Assembly (NCBI GenBank): GCA_031772625.1
Contig: CM062814.1
Location: 365,277,750-365,341,749 of the forward strand
Length of the DNA: 64,000 bases
Source: Pinus tabuliformis
Taxonomy: Eukaryota > Streptophyta > Pinopsida > Pinales > Pinaceae
Reading direction: 5' to 3'
Both the position numbers and the translations under genes were made by a program. The notes under the pieces were generated by a model, which saw only the letters and a program-made list of their open reading frames with translations, did not search any database and had not been told where the DNA came from. Of this stretch, positions 37,056 through 49,829 are shown piece by piece (the first letter of the stretch is position 1; each line of letters starts with the position of its first letter).

Positions 37056-38220
37056 ATGAAAACTCTATGCCAGGAAGATCCTATAGGTTCCCCTAACCTC
37101 GACTTAGAATTTGACTCAAGCCAAGCACCTTTATGTCTTACATTTGTATTAAAGAAACAAAATGATATTTGGGCTGAGACAAATTTGGGTAATAATATTA
37201 TTTACCTGTTGGTTTTGCTCGATAAAAACCAGATCCTCTTGTTTTTCCAACATGAGGGGATGGATCTTCTAACTTTTCTTTATATTTGAGTGTGAAGATT
37301 GTTGTCTTATGCCTCTGCAATACACAATCATCAATCCTTCTTTAAGATGGCCTTGGATCCTTATATGAACCTGACTGGTATTTTTAGCATGTTTGATTGG
37401 GCAAAGGTAATCGATTTCATGAAAGATATGTGATTTTAAATCAACAATCAAAGTTACTTTCTCCATTTGTTTCAATCCAAGATAATTCAATGTCACCTGT
37501 AAATTGCCTTGGTTGGTTAACTGAAGATCCTCTATTTGATTGGGATGAAGATAACTAACCATGTCTACCATTAGAGAGCCTTGTTGTTTATTGATCAAAT
37601 GTGGAGGGATTTACTATATACAAGTCAAGTGGGGTCACAAGTTGAAGGCTTTTCAACACCACCTGGGCTAGAATTTGATTTTGGGAGAAATGGAAATGAA
37701 GCGATCTTGGAATTAGAATGGTAGAAATATGATATTACAATGGATAAGGAAGAAAAGAAAAGCATTAGAAACCTTTATTTCTAATTTTCTACAAGTATTT
37801 CAAGGTTGGAGGCCTTATGAGTGGTAGAATGAATTATCTTCAAAATATATTGTTGTAAAACAACCATCTTATGGTAGAGACACCACTAGATACCCCTTTA
37901 TTGGCCATCCAACAAGATTTATTCTAGCATTAATTCCAAAAAAGAAGAACGTAGTTGATTTTACTACAAAATTGCAATCAATTGCAGATTCAATAAACGA
38001 ATCCCCAAATCTAGATAGGATTGAAACAGGTTTACAAATATTGGATACATTGAGATATTTACTCTTTCAATACACAATCAAAGGGTTTTAGCTATTATGG
38101 AGGATTGCAAACTCTTGTGGCTCTAATGTGTGTTGCACGGACATGGGGGGGATTTCCAGTAGTCGATTCTCTCACTAAAGGTTTTAAGCAAGGTTATATA
38201 TGGGAATTTTAATTACTTTT
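37056..38220 (+). pseudogene. Degraded coding relic, family not recognised
   Basis: A plus-strand reading of protein-like composition runs across changing frames. It opens at 37056-37289 (NLDLEFDSSQAPLCLTFVL), is broken in the middle, and is best at about 37750-38090. There, over 100 codons are interrupted by a single TAG at a probable Trp (PYEW-stop-NELSSKY), including RYPFIGHPTRFILALIPKKK and LDRIETGLQILDTLRYLLFQ. A further frame continues with YYGGLQTLVALMCVA to about 38215. The helical, Leu-rich pattern suggests armadillo/HEAT-like repeats. No introns are evident, which would fit a processed pseudogene or a transposon ORF. I cannot name it. Confidence 0.4.
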
Positions 38221-40728
38221 TGTTTCTCTTTAAAATGCAGGAATGAAAGGTTTTCTAACACAATCCATTAGGCTGTATTCTTTCTTCCTCAACTTGAATT
38301 TCACTTAACAAATTCACTAGAGATTCTAGAGCTGACAAGACGCTTATATTAGAGAGGGTTTATCATGGTACCTCACCTATTGGGTATGTTATTCCAGAAG
38401 CTGATGGATGTGTTGATAAGATACTTGAGTGTTCAATTACCTTAATGGATGCTTTTGAGAGTTGTTCTTTCCTTCTTTAAATTACAATCATGATCCTTAA
38501 GAGCCTTCATCGTATCATATAGATCGCAACTAATCACAATTTCATTTTGCCAGACTAAACTCACATTCCCAAATGTGACTCGACTCTATTGAAAATCACC
38601 AACACATTTCATAGTGCGACCCATCGTTCCTGTCTCTGCAATTTGCGTGTATGATTTATATCTTATCCAATCATATTATTGTTGTGAAACTCACATTTTT
38701 TTTTGTGACCTCCCTTACCTTTGTGCAAGCGATAAAATCACTATGAAACTCTAAGTTAGCACCCTCCTAATAAGTAATGCATTCTTGCTGAAATCATTAT
38801 TTCTTGATCACATACCTCCTCTTAGCCTCGTGTGCGTATCTTCATTATCTCTGCATCTAGTTTTCACTTACCACCATTTGCATCAATTGAACACTTATTC
38901 GTATACCTTAACCTATGCTCATTCCTTGATCACTACCCCAAGTATGTGCCAATACTCATTCAATTAACCATTTCAAACCACCCAAACATAGCTCTCAATA
39001 AAATTTATTGATTATGGCTAAAAATTTTATAGGATTTATGGCTTGAGAGATGAGTTTATTAGAGACTGTGAATTTTGTTGGATGATCAATGCCATTGTAA
39101 GAATCATGGTTGTGGAACTACATGCTAGAAACTTATCTTGTGAACTCACATTCAAATATTTGAAGCCTAAGGATATCAAAGCTCATATTTACTCCATAGA
39201 TTTCAAAGCTCACTAAAACTACGATCTAGATTTGCAATCTTCGATGCAATTTAGAAATTTGAGTTAGCCTAAGTTTTTCGTCTAAAAATTTCACTATGGC
39301 CTTTAATTGTAACCACCCTGAGGTCACAAATCACATTCTTATCCCCTATCAATTTTTTTTTTGAAGATATAACCTGATGTAGAGTTCAAATTTGCGACTT
39401 GCCCAGAATCTGAGGCTTAGCATATAGCTTGAACATGCAATTTAACTAGGAAAGAAATTTGCAATCAACATCGGATATTTTTTGTTTTCATGTCATGAAT
39501 CATACTTAAAGTTTCTAGTGAGACTCGATCCTTAAAATGCGACTTATGCTGCATTTAGGTTTAGATTTGAACCTACCAATTTCTCATCGCGCCAAAAGTA
39601 GAGAATGATCAATATATAAAGGCATTTAATCCTTTGTAACGAGTGTTGCATTGGGACCATTTACCCATTGTAGCTAAGGAAATGTTTAATTCAAAATGAA
39701 AGAAAAATTAAATATTATGATATTGTTAAGAGTAAAACAGTCAAGGTTTGTATCTTCTTCTATGCCAAAAGTTAAGAAAAGGCCCATCATGTCTCCATAT
39801 TTCATTGACAATGATATTAAAATTTTGGGCATGGTTGTACTTGAGAGAGAGTGACAACAAGAATAAATTCAAATGATATGTGCTACAAGAAACAAATTCC
39901 TTTAATGCATTAGAGTTACAACATAAGGAATGCAGATAAAACTATTATTGAAGGAAAAGTCAATGGATCAGTCAAGGCTATCAAGTTAACTTTTAAAAAG
40001 CTTAAAGAAGGTGGCAACATTGATGATGCAAAACTTGTTTTTGAACGAGATGTACTCCAACAAATGTATAAATCAAAGAATAAATTGAAAGTTTATCTTG
40101 CACAATTTATATATGGGGTGTGCTACACATCATTTGGTTGACATTTTACTACAACATATATAAGGGTAAAATTAAAAATACTATAGCAACCAGCCCTAAC
40201 AAAAGTAATTCATTAGATAACTCTCTCATTGACACAAGTATTCTTCTGGGAACAAAGAAACACATATTTTCACTTGAGAAAGTACTAGATATTGCAATAA
40301 GTAAGAAACCATCACAAAAGTGGGAGGAAATTCAACCTCTAGTGTTAGAAATAAATTTCAATGTCGTAATTGAAAATATGTGTAATACAACCATGAAAAT
40401 AGTCAATCTGTAAACACCTTTTGTTATGCATGTAGGAAGAGTGCTAGTCAGTACTTTCCATGTCATATGCTATAATTGGAATGCTAAGTTTGTCAAGTCC
40501 ACCAGTGGTTATTTCACATCCTCATGAGCTAGTTTCTCCTTACTGTGGTTGCACTAGAATGTTTGGAAACATTTATTTTGTAAAAGGATCACCTTTGGGT
40601 GACCTATATCTATTACATGTTGGACTGATGCAAAGAAAAATAGTGATCATATTGACACAACGGTTCTAGGAGGAAAAGAATAACGATGAAAATGAAGCAT
40701 ATTTCATTAGATACTTACTTTGTGCTTA
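38221..40728. other. No recognisable gene
   Basis: AT-rich sequence. The open frames at 38785-38967, 40120-40413 and 40460-40669 have no recognisable domain. The latter two may be pieces of one decayed frame next to the CACTA end, but I cannot support a product. Confidence 0.45.
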
Positions 40729-41580
40729 CACTACAAGAAAAAAGGACATTGGTGAGGGACAAAAAATGTCACCATAAGCTCATTGGTGATGGTCAAAAGA
40801 GCATTCATCCCCAAAAACTGAACGTCACCAAAGGTGGCGTTGCCAAAAGTATAGGTGTTGTAGTGACCTACAAATTCCATCACCAATAATGATTTATAAT
40901 GAAGGATAGTGACCGTCACCATTTCATATGAGCAATGGTGACAGACCATAGCCTTCGTCACCAAAAACTGAACCTCACCAAAAGTGGTGTCGCCGAAAGT
41001 ATAGTTGTTGTAGTGACATTCAAAGTTCATCACCAATAATGATTTATAATGATGGATAGCAACCATCACCATTTCATATGAGCAATGGTCATGGACCATA
41101 GCCTCAGTCACCAAAGGTGGCGTTGCCAAAAGTATAGGTGTTATGGTGACATTCAAGGTCCATCACGAATATTGATTATAATGACGGATAGTGACCGTCA
41201 CCATTTCATATGAACAACAATGATTTCTTATGATGGATCTTTAATGGCCGTCACTATTGGTGCATATATATGGTGACGTTCGTTGACCGTCACCAAAATC
41301 TGCATTGCCAGAAGTATAGGTGTTATGGTGACATTCAAGGTCCATCACGAATAATGACTATAATGACGAACAACGACCGTCAACATTTCACATCAAAAAC
41401 AATGATTTATGGTTACCGACCTTTGAGGTTCATCACTATTGATGCATATATATGGTGGCATTCATTGACTGTCACCATTTCATGTTTTTGGTGAGGGTCG
41501 AAAAATGTCACCAAAGCACATTGGTGATGGTCAAAAGAGCCTCTGTCACCAAAAATTGATCATCACCATTCCATATGGAT
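40729..41580 (+). mobile_element. CACTA-type transposon end with subterminal repeats
   Basis: The sequence starts CACTACAAGAAAA, the classic CACTA (En/Spm) terminal inverted repeat. It is followed by about 850 bp of diverged subterminal repeats. The block GCCAAAAGTATAGGTGTT recurs near 40841, 40991, 41124 and 41306. Words such as GTCACCAAA and the near-palindrome GTGACCGTCACC recur in both orientations, and the opening words (CATTGGTGA..GTCACC) return near 41489. No transposase is recognisable inward. I could not find a convincing matching right end, so this may be a truncated or non-autonomous copy. Confidence 0.8.
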
Positions 41581-41582
41581 GT

Positions 41583-41653
41583 CATGGCAGGATGGTATTG
41601 AACCACCAACCTCTTGCCTGTAAAGCAGGTGCTCTTCTATTGAGCTAGCACCC
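41583..41653 (-). pseudogene. tRNA-Val(TAC)-like sequence
   Basis: On the minus strand a D-arm (GCTC/GAGC), an anticodon arm with loop TTTACAG (anticodon TAC), and a T-arm (GGTGG TTCAATA CCATC) are all recognisable in order. The 5' acceptor GGGTGCT has no matching 3' partner, so the acceptor stem does not form. Directly adjacent to the CACTA subterminal repeats, it is more likely a tRNA-derived segment of the transposon than a working tRNA gene. Confidence 0.6.
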
Positions 41654-43044
41654 TTTAAAAAATTATACTTTTAAAAATTAGGCCTTGAAACTCCATAAAT
41701 TGTAAATTCTAAAACTTTCAAAGTCTCGGCAATATTTTACTAAACAAGCAAAGCAACATCGAAGCTACAGGTCCCTACCTAATGGTTATTGAAGTTATGA
41801 AAAGTGGGTGGAGGGAAAAATAGTTATGTATAAGAGAATCAATATGTTGAGTTGAATACTCAATTAGAAGTGGAACACTAAAGACATTTATAACCTATAA
41901 ATGACCTATAACTAGAAAATGCACCAAATATTACAAAGGAAATGTCATAAGTGGATAGCATATGGAAGAAGAGGAGGTAGGGACATAAAACCCTTATACA
42001 TCTTGGCATGACTTAGCATTTGGCACATCTTAGCTTGTTTGACATGTCTTTGTACTATCTGGAACATGTTAGCATGCCCTAGAATTCCCTAACACACCTT
42101 GGCAGTCATGACCTCACAACTAGCATTAAATTTTTCCATTACTTGGTAACCTTACATTCAATAGAACATCTTGGCACTCCCTAGTTGTCATGCCCTCTAT
42201 TATCCTCCACAATGTCCCAGGTTGATGAGGAGATCGAAAAAGGTAACCACAGACCAAGATTTTAGTTTGGTAGATAGCCCTACCAAACCAGAGAGGGATC
42301 TCTCTATGAAATCATAGCCAAGAGATCACTAGAATGTAAAGGATTTTAGGCTAGATATCTAGGCTCAAGTGGGTTTTTGGAAAATTTAGGGACTTGGAAC
42401 TCTGTCCACTGGTGTCTTGTCTGGAAGGGATTTTTTCAAGGAGGCAGGGACTTGGAACTCTATCTAGGATAAAGCACCTAACATGCATGACAAAAGCACC
42501 CTAGACTAGAGTACCTCCTACCTAGAAGATTGTCCCCTGCTTAAAATATAGAACCCTTCTCTACTGTGCAATTTTCTTAAAGATACATTTGTGCATAAAA
42601 TAGTACTAAGAAAAACACCTAAATTAAGAAAAGTAAACATCTAAGTCAAACTATAAAATTATACTAAATATGGCTCTATATAAGTTTGGGAAACACTAGA
42701 CAGGCATGCTTGCATACACCAACCATAAGATTCCTAAAAATGATGTGCTTCTTTCATTGTTGCTATAACCTCACAGCAAAACTGGAACGTGTAGCATGTA
42801 CCCCAAGGTTGTATGCATCTGTTGAAGGTGTAGATTGAAAGGATCTGCTGAGATGAAGTACTATTGAAGGAGAAACACCTTCAAAAAAACAGATAAAGTC
42901 TACTATGAATTAAACCCATTTGCACACAGACCAAGGCTGCTACTAGGTACACTTCTCCACTGAATGGAAACTGCAATGTATTGTAGTGCTGCTGAAGAAA
43001 AACCACTTGTAGTGAAACACAAATAAAACTCTAATAGATATTGT
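41654..43044. other. No recognisable gene
   Basis: AT-rich. The words CATCTTGGCA and similar recur between 42000 and 42190. It may be the interior of the CACTA element, but no transposase motif is seen. Confidence 0.4.
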
Positions 43045-43470
43045 CACTATGGCCTCGGTTGTAGATCATCTCATCAATATAGGTAACAACTTAGATAATT
43101 GAAAAACCAAAAGGTGAGTTGCATAAATCATTTGAAATGACAGATTTGGGCATACTTTATTATTGTTTAGGAGTGTTAGTATAGAAAATGCAAGGTACCC
43201 TGTTGCGTCTTTATGTCATAGGCCAAGGATGCGAAGAAATACATAAAAAATATTAAATAGCATGCTATAAGTCGATTGCAGGTTCTTTTGAAACGGGAAT
43301 GGAATTCTCCTTGTGCAGGTTCTAATCTAGTGGGTATAACTTTAAATAAGAATCTAATAGTTATGGGGTTGGAATTGTCTCACAATTCATGAAAAGACCC
43401 AAATTTGTTCACTAGAAAGAAGCAGAGCGAGTCATCAGCTTTATGGAAGGGAACACCCTTTTCGCAAGAA
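43045..43470 (+). pseudogene. Ty1/Copia reverse transcriptase fragment
   Basis: A short, frame-broken run matches the end of Copia RT. The YVDD box appears as VVDHLI near 43055. It is followed by HKSFEMTDLGILYYCLGVLV (Copia: F.M.DLG.L.YFLG), then a segment like the SRFM.KP.E.HW region (SQFMKRPKF), and GTPFS in the position of YLKGT. The catalytic box is mutated and several stops are present. Flanking Copia domains are not found, so it is an isolated scrap. Confidence 0.6.
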
Positions 43471-45334
43471 GATAACTTGAAATTAGTCGAGCATATTATT
43501 TCTCGTCTTCTTGTACATGTGTGCTTTGAAAAGATAACCACATCCAAAGACTCAATAATAGCTTTGGTAAATTTTATAGATGTGAAGCACTACAATGCAC
43601 TTTATTACATTGTTCAATGAATGAATTTCTTTTGAGGTCGTTGAATTTTGAAATAAGACATGGAAGTGTTCAGAGAATATGTCTAATGACAAGTTAATAT
43701 CTTGATAGTTTATACTAACAAGGGAGCATGAACCACACCAATAAGAATAAACATACCAGTGACCCGACATGATCTCTTCCTATTTTTTCTATTTCTTCTA
43801 ATGCTTTCCTTTGATGCTCGAGATATGCCTTCAACAAAGGAACAAGTGGAATTTTTCTACAAGTCCAAATGCAAATACAAACCATAAAGAATCCATTTTC
43901 CTTTGACTGTGCAATATTTCCAAAACATCTAAAATAAACAATACCAAACATGCCATGTAGGACCACAATCAACCAATTAGAAGCCCATAAAGTCTTGAAA
44001 CAACTTGTATAAACCACAACTTTGTAAGAAATTTCAAAATAATTTAGAGCACAAGAGTCAGCAAGTTCAAGAAACCTTTCTACTGAAGGCATATTAAGCA
44101 TAAAAATCATCTACGTCTGAAGAATTAAATCATCAGCCAACTAGTAAACAAACCTTTCTGCTGAAGGCATATTAAGCATAATAATCATCTATGTCTGAAG
44201 AATTAAATCATCAACCAAGTAGTAAACAAACCTTTCTGTTGAAGGCATACTAAGCATAATAATCATTTGTTAGAAGGATGAAATCATGAGAGAAGGAGTA
44301 TTTCTACATAGAAATACACATCAACTTGGAAACAATTAAACAAGGAAAAAAACCTTTGCAAGTAAACTTAGCCTCACGCTTGACAAGGACTAGACTAACA
44401 TTAATTTGATCTTAGGAATTAGATGCATAGTTTGAAAAAAGATTTATGCAGATTTGGACAACTAGCCTTGATTCATTGACATACCTTTAATAATGTCCTT
44501 TAATCCATCTATAAAGATTGCAACTTCAATGGCCTCTATCAATCTATTGCTTAACATTAATAACTTTCTAAATTTTGTGACTTATCCTTTAGGATTTCAG
44601 ATATCTTTACTTCATTTTTTACTTGAGATATTCTTCTTTTGACACTCTATTAGATACTCTGTTACATTGAGAATTCTCACTCTGTGAAATCTATTTATAA
44701 AAGTACCATGTGCCATAGCAATTTATTTGACTGTAAGGAGCTCAACTAGTTTGTTCCAAAGTGACACGCTGAGGATGTGAATCTATTGTACATACATTTT
44801 GAAGTCAAATGGAGATAGGGAATTCATTTTGGATTGAGTAATTCAATTATTATTGTTATAATTTAACCACACAGTCTGTACATAGTTTGGCACCTGTTTT
44901 CTTAATTTTTTCCCTTTCATATCATCTGGTTTCATTTACGTTTTTGTAGATTTTTTGTTCAAATATTTACACCAATGTTATATCGTAGTGCCTTCACCAT
45001 CAAATATCATGTGGTAAACAAAAAAAACTGAAATATGAACAACTAACTTTTTATAAGTAAATCTCTAACTATAAGAAGGGGAATATAATTCAAAAAAATA
45101 GAGACACGATAAGAAAAAATATGTAGGGATGAACTCTTAGATGCCTGTCGCCTCCATATGTGACTCATTTGTTGGTCGAGTGAAAAATATTGAGTTGATG
45201 AGAACAGAAAACTGTTCGATCCCTTTCGTGAGAGTTAATGCCCATTGTCATTGGCAGTTTCCCTATTACATGTAATTGGACATTATTGATGGTGAGAGCA
45301 TCTCTGGAGGGTTTGCCTAATTTTCATTTTCGCT
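43471..45334. other. No recognisable gene; contains one tandem repeat
   Basis: The 131-codon minus-strand frame at 43715-44110 has no motif I recognise. Apart from the 78-bp repeat at 44072-44300, nothing stands out. Confidence 0.4.
44072..44300. repeat. 78-bp tandem repeat, about three copies
   Basis: Copies begin at about 44072, 44150 and 44228, each with CCTTTCTNNTGAAGGCATA and ATAATCATCT-type words. The first two are very similar; the third decays after about 50 bp. Confidence 0.8.
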
Positions 45335-46544
45335 TTGCATACATGGAAAAGTAGGGTGAAGATTCTTGTGCAGATTTTAGGTTTGGAAATTTTCTTTAAG
45401 TTGCATTCTTCTCAGTTGCATTTTCTTAGCATGGTAGATGGAAAACATTGTACGGGTTGTTCTGAGAAATGCTGGAGAACCCATTACAACAGGCATGGCT
45501 CATCATTTTTCAAGGTCATAACAAGGAAAATCAAGGTCTTTCTAGTCAAGACACAAGACTACAAATACCTTCTGAGCTACAAAACTCAACATGCATTACA
45601 TATTTTAGTCTGGGGTTGGATTTGTTTTATGGTGAAAAGCTAGGAGGATTAGAACATGCTTCTCAAGCAAGATTGGATGTGTGGGGGCCTCTAGACTATG
45701 CCTAAAAAGTGTTAACTTGGTTTTGACCCAAAGGAGTAATAAACATATTTGCAATAGATTCAAGCTCCCTTTAGAGCTATGGAGGAATTCATACATTTTG
45801 GAAGGGTCAGTAATGGTATAGGTCAATGTTATCTCCTTGGTGAAAATTTTCAGTTTCAAAGATAGAAGAGTGGTTAAAATGCTGGCAAAGACTAATATTC
45901 ATGAAAATACTAAGATTGCCTGCAGATACTGAGATTTCCCAAGAAAAATGGATTTTAAACTAGAAGTTGGACTTCTGAATAGTGAAAAGTCCCATTTCAT
46001 TGGGTTGGCTCTCATACAATTTTGTGGGAAGATTGCAGAGAGAGCAAAAAGTATGAATGGTGGTGTCTACAGATTCTAATTTGGAGGCTAGTTTGAAGTC
46101 TGGACAAGGTAGAAGAAAAAGGGCAAGCAAATCTCAAGACTGTTGATTCAAATGTTATTCCAACTTCCAGCTTTGGAAGGTGATAAGTGCTAGTCTGAGG
46201 TATGTGGTCCTAAAGTGGTTGAAGGAACACATGATTTTCCTGTGACTTTTCAAGGTAGGTCCCCTTTTATCAATTCCTCATGCTATCAAATAGTACTAAA
46301 AGAATCCCCTTCCATTATTGGGTGTTCCAAAATTGTTTGTAACATTAAGGAAGGTTTAGGGGACTTTAAGGCCCCCCACTGGAATTTGGGTCCATCTTTT
46401 GCTTCAAGAAATTGTGGCATTCTCTTCATGCCAGTTATCCATTCTTTAGACCATGTAATCCAGTATTTAGAAGCTTCATTAGATGATGCAAGGATTCATT
46501 CTTTGTCCTGTTTGGGTGGTCAGCCAGTGATAGAGGCCTCATAA
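45335..46544 (+). pseudogene. Possible LINE ORF1 relic (unassigned)
   Basis: The plus-strand frames 45335-45705 and 46215-46544 are open and protein-like (for example FKAPHWNLGPSFASRNCGIL), with broken reading between them. They sit directly upstream of the LINE pol in the same orientation, the place of ORF1. I see no RRM or zinc knuckle to prove it. Confidence 0.3.
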
Positions 46545-46959
46545 AATAAAGGTGATGAGATGTTCAAGTCATCTTACCATCCAAGATCAAAGAAAGAATG
46601 TTGTGGGTGATTTTGGGGTCTGGAAGGGGGTTTAGCACTTGATCAAGATCACCACCAAGTATCCATTGGAAGAAACTCTAATAACTCTAAATAAAAGTCA
46701 CGGTTTCAAAAAAAGAGGAGGGAAAGGGAATGGTTGACAATCAATGGGGCCCTTGTAGCAAGCAAAACCCCATTTCTAAATGATTTTTCAGTCATTTCTT
46801 TGAAGTTCAAAAGTTGATTGATGTAGAACCAATTAAATAAGCACCTACCTAGAGAAATAACTAAAAAGGTTGAAGTGGAATTTCAAAAATGCTAGATAAA
46901 TCCTTTGTTGCTACTCAATTGATTTAATATTCAGTTAGTGAGATCATAAATTGTTTAGG

Positions 46960-48249
46960 GAATCTCACCCTATATTGCTGGAAATTGAATCAGAGAGGAA
47001 GAAGCCTCCAACTCCCTTTAAGTTTAATCACTTACTGGCTAAATAAAAAGTATTCCAAGGTTGTGGTCATCAAGAATTGAAGACATTACGATAGTAACAA
47101 TGAGGACAAAGACATGAAGCAATTCCTAGACAATCTAAAAAGGGTAAAAGGTGAAGCTGCAGATTGAGCTCAAAGTTTTGTTAAAAAAGATTTAAAGGAT
47201 GTCAAAAATTGAATTAAAAACCTTTGATAATAATAAAAAGCATGGGTGTTTTGAAAGATAAGATCAATCCTCTGAAAGAGATGGAAGGGAAAATAAACCA
47301 CCTTGCGAAAGAGGAAAAAGAAACTAAGCTAAAAAGGAGAACCATCTTGTTCTCTAAAAGTGATAGGAATACTAAATTTTTTCACAAGTATGCAAGTCAT
47401 ACAAGAAACATTAACGTTATTTGGGAAAACAATAAGCCAGATAGCTCTATGGCTAATAAGTCTTTTAAGGAGATAACTGAAGTGAGAAAGAAACATTTTA
47501 AAAGTCTAATGGAAGCAAATATTTTTGAAATCATGAAAATTATCAGGCTATTTCCCACCATTATCAGTGACGAAATGAACATAGGCATGGAGGCAGAGGT
47601 GTCCAAAGAGGACATAAAATCAGTTTTAAACTCCAAAAATCTAAAAATCGTATACCCAATGGATGGACAATTGAATTTCTGAAGAAGAATTTATGCTCCT
47701 TTATAATAGGAAAATTTATGTTGTTGTAGGAACAATATATGAAAGAATACAAACAATTAAAACTCACAAGATTCCTGCTGTAGAAATGATGCTAGAACTT
47801 GTAAAGGCGTCAGACAAAATGAATTGGCTCTTTCTTAGACTATCGTTGATTCAGCTGGGAATAAACTTGCAGATTGTAGAATGGTTAATGGGATGCCTTA
47901 CTTCAGTTCCTTTTACAGTTCTAATCAACGGGTCCCCCAAAAGTTTTTTTAATGCATATTGAGGTTTGTGTCAAGGGTGCTCTCTATCACCATTTCTTTT
48001 CCTATTAGTGGTTGAAGGTGTATGTTGATCACGGATGCAAGGAGAAGATGGATAGTGAAAGGAGTAAAAATTTCTAACTCTGAATATTCTCATCTATTGT
48101 TTGTTGATGATATCATCACATCAGGGCAAGAATCACTAAGGGAGTTAAAAGGTATAACGCATATTTACTACAAAAATACAAGTATGGAAATCACTATGAG
48201 GAATTCTACAATGTTGTTCAATGCTTTGGCTGAGGAAGAAAAATCCTAA
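46960..48249 (+). pseudogene. LINE endonuclease-RT linker and reverse transcriptase
   Basis: The linker between endonuclease and RT is readable near 46970 (LLEIES..KPPTPFKFN). The RT N-terminal region follows with SKSDRNTKFFHKYASHTRNIN (the plant L1 GDRNTKFFH signature). Next are the segment before the palm (EEVxxEDIKSVLNS), DKMNWLFLRLSLIQLGI, VLINGSP, a GLCQGCSLSPFLFLLVVEG box with one stop, and HLLFVDD near 48090 with the catalytic FVDD intact. Frames change near 47690 and 48020. The RT would prime cDNA at a nicked target. Confidence 0.85.
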
Positions 48250-48399
48250 ATAATGAATCTGTTTCCTATGAATTTTATGGAATTAGATCAAGGAAACATA
48301 TAATTGGGATCTTAAAGCCTATTGATTATATTTATTATTATTGAACTTGGTTGTAGAGCAAAATTGAAGCTCGAATCTCATTATGGTGCAATTGATGGT

Positions 48400-49370
48400 T
48401 CTTTAGGGGAGGGAGATTAGCGCTGGTCAAGATTGTGCTGTGAAGTATTCTTGTGCATTGGATATCCATTGTCCATATCCCTAAAGGCATCATAAACACA
48501 ATAATATATATATTAACAAAAAAATTGAAAACATAAGGAAAATTAAAGGAATTTATTTAGTTAAATGGAGCCAGGTGGTAAATTTTAAAGAAGCTCAAGG
48601 GTGGGGCAGAAAAAGATATAAATTTCTTCAATCTAGCTCTAGCTGCTAAAAGTCTAAAGAGGTTAGTCTACAATGAAAGTCTATAGGAGGAAATTTTTAC
48701 GAAAACTAAACATTTGAGAATGATTTCTACAGAAGAAAGGGAACATTTTAATGGAAATTTTATTGTTTGGAAAGATTTGGCGAAAGAATTCCCATTAATT
48801 GGAAAATGGACAGCATGGAGGATTCAAAGGAACAACGTAAGAATAGGGGTAGACCATTAGATTGGTTGTAAAGGTAATTTCAAATTGTGTAAGCTAATAA
48901 GAGATATCCATATCTTATGGATTTATTCCAGGGAAAATGCAGCAACAAATGATGGTAGGAATGTTTGATCTCATGGCTTGAATTTAGCATGGGATTTGAA
49001 CTTGTGAGGGGTAAAAACCGAGGCAAGAAACCATAGCTTAAATTCTAGTGCCATTAATGATTAAACTTTCTAAACAAGATGAGCTAATTTATGTGGTCAA
49101 AAAATGAGGGACTTGATGAATATATTTCCAAACTAGAATACAAGGTAAAGATGGAAGAAGAAATGATGAGGGAAAGATCCCCATGGTGGCACTTAGTATG
49201 AAAGTTAGAAATTCCTCTTAAAGCTAAAATATTTCGTTCGTTAGCTTTAGACAACAAAATTTTGACTTGGGATAATGAGGTCCTGGAAGATGTCTTTTGT
49301 GTTAGACAAGTGAGGAATCCATGGATGACTTGTTTCTTTAATGTTTTTAATCTCACCTATGGATAGCCTA
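48400..49370 (+). pseudogene. LINE post-RT region
   Basis: Pieces include LVKIVL near 48425, a segment like GGWGxxxLNLFNxALAAKSL around 48600-48660, and near 49180-49270 the zf-RVT lead-in (PWWHLV..KLEIPLKAKIF, then LDNKILTWDNE). The cysteines of the zf-RVT motif are mostly gone. Confidence 0.6.
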
Positions 49371-49829
49371 AGATATATTATTTATTGAGAAGCATGAATA
49401 GAGTCTAATGCCAATCTAGATGGGTACAGAGATGTTGGCAATGATAAGAAAGCTGACTAGTGACTGATTGGTCCGAGATCAAATCAACATGGTAGCCCGG
49501 TGCCAATATATAATGGGGGTGGGGGTTTTTCACCTTCATTCAGTAGTATTTATAGGAGCAATTAATCATATATTAGATTATGAAATGATGCATGAAGTAG
49601 CCACCTAAGGTCTTAGGCTAGATCTTCCATTGACTTTCAGTTATCCCATTGAAAAACCATACCATTATTTCCTTTTAGGACTGGTTCATTGATCAAAGCA
49701 TGATTCTAGAGGTGTTGCCATGGGAGAAATAAAGGGGAGCAGTGGACTCTTACTGAATGTTTTTGTCCTTGGATTGTAGATAAATCTGTAAAAGTTTTCA
49801 GGGCGTTACAATCTTTTGTGATTTGGGGT

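Noticed and set aside
41583-41653. Functional tRNA-Val gene
   Set aside because: The acceptor arm does not pair, and it lies against transposon repeats; kept as tRNA-like only.
42998-43015. CTTGTAGTG as a possible right end of the CACTA element
   Set aside because: Only 9 bases match the terminal repeat, the adjacent bases differ, and the 3-bp flank (AAA) does not match the left flank (TTA).
43715-44110. 131-codon minus-strand frame as a gene
   Set aside because: No recognisable domain and it ends in a tandem repeat region; open by chance as far as I can tell.
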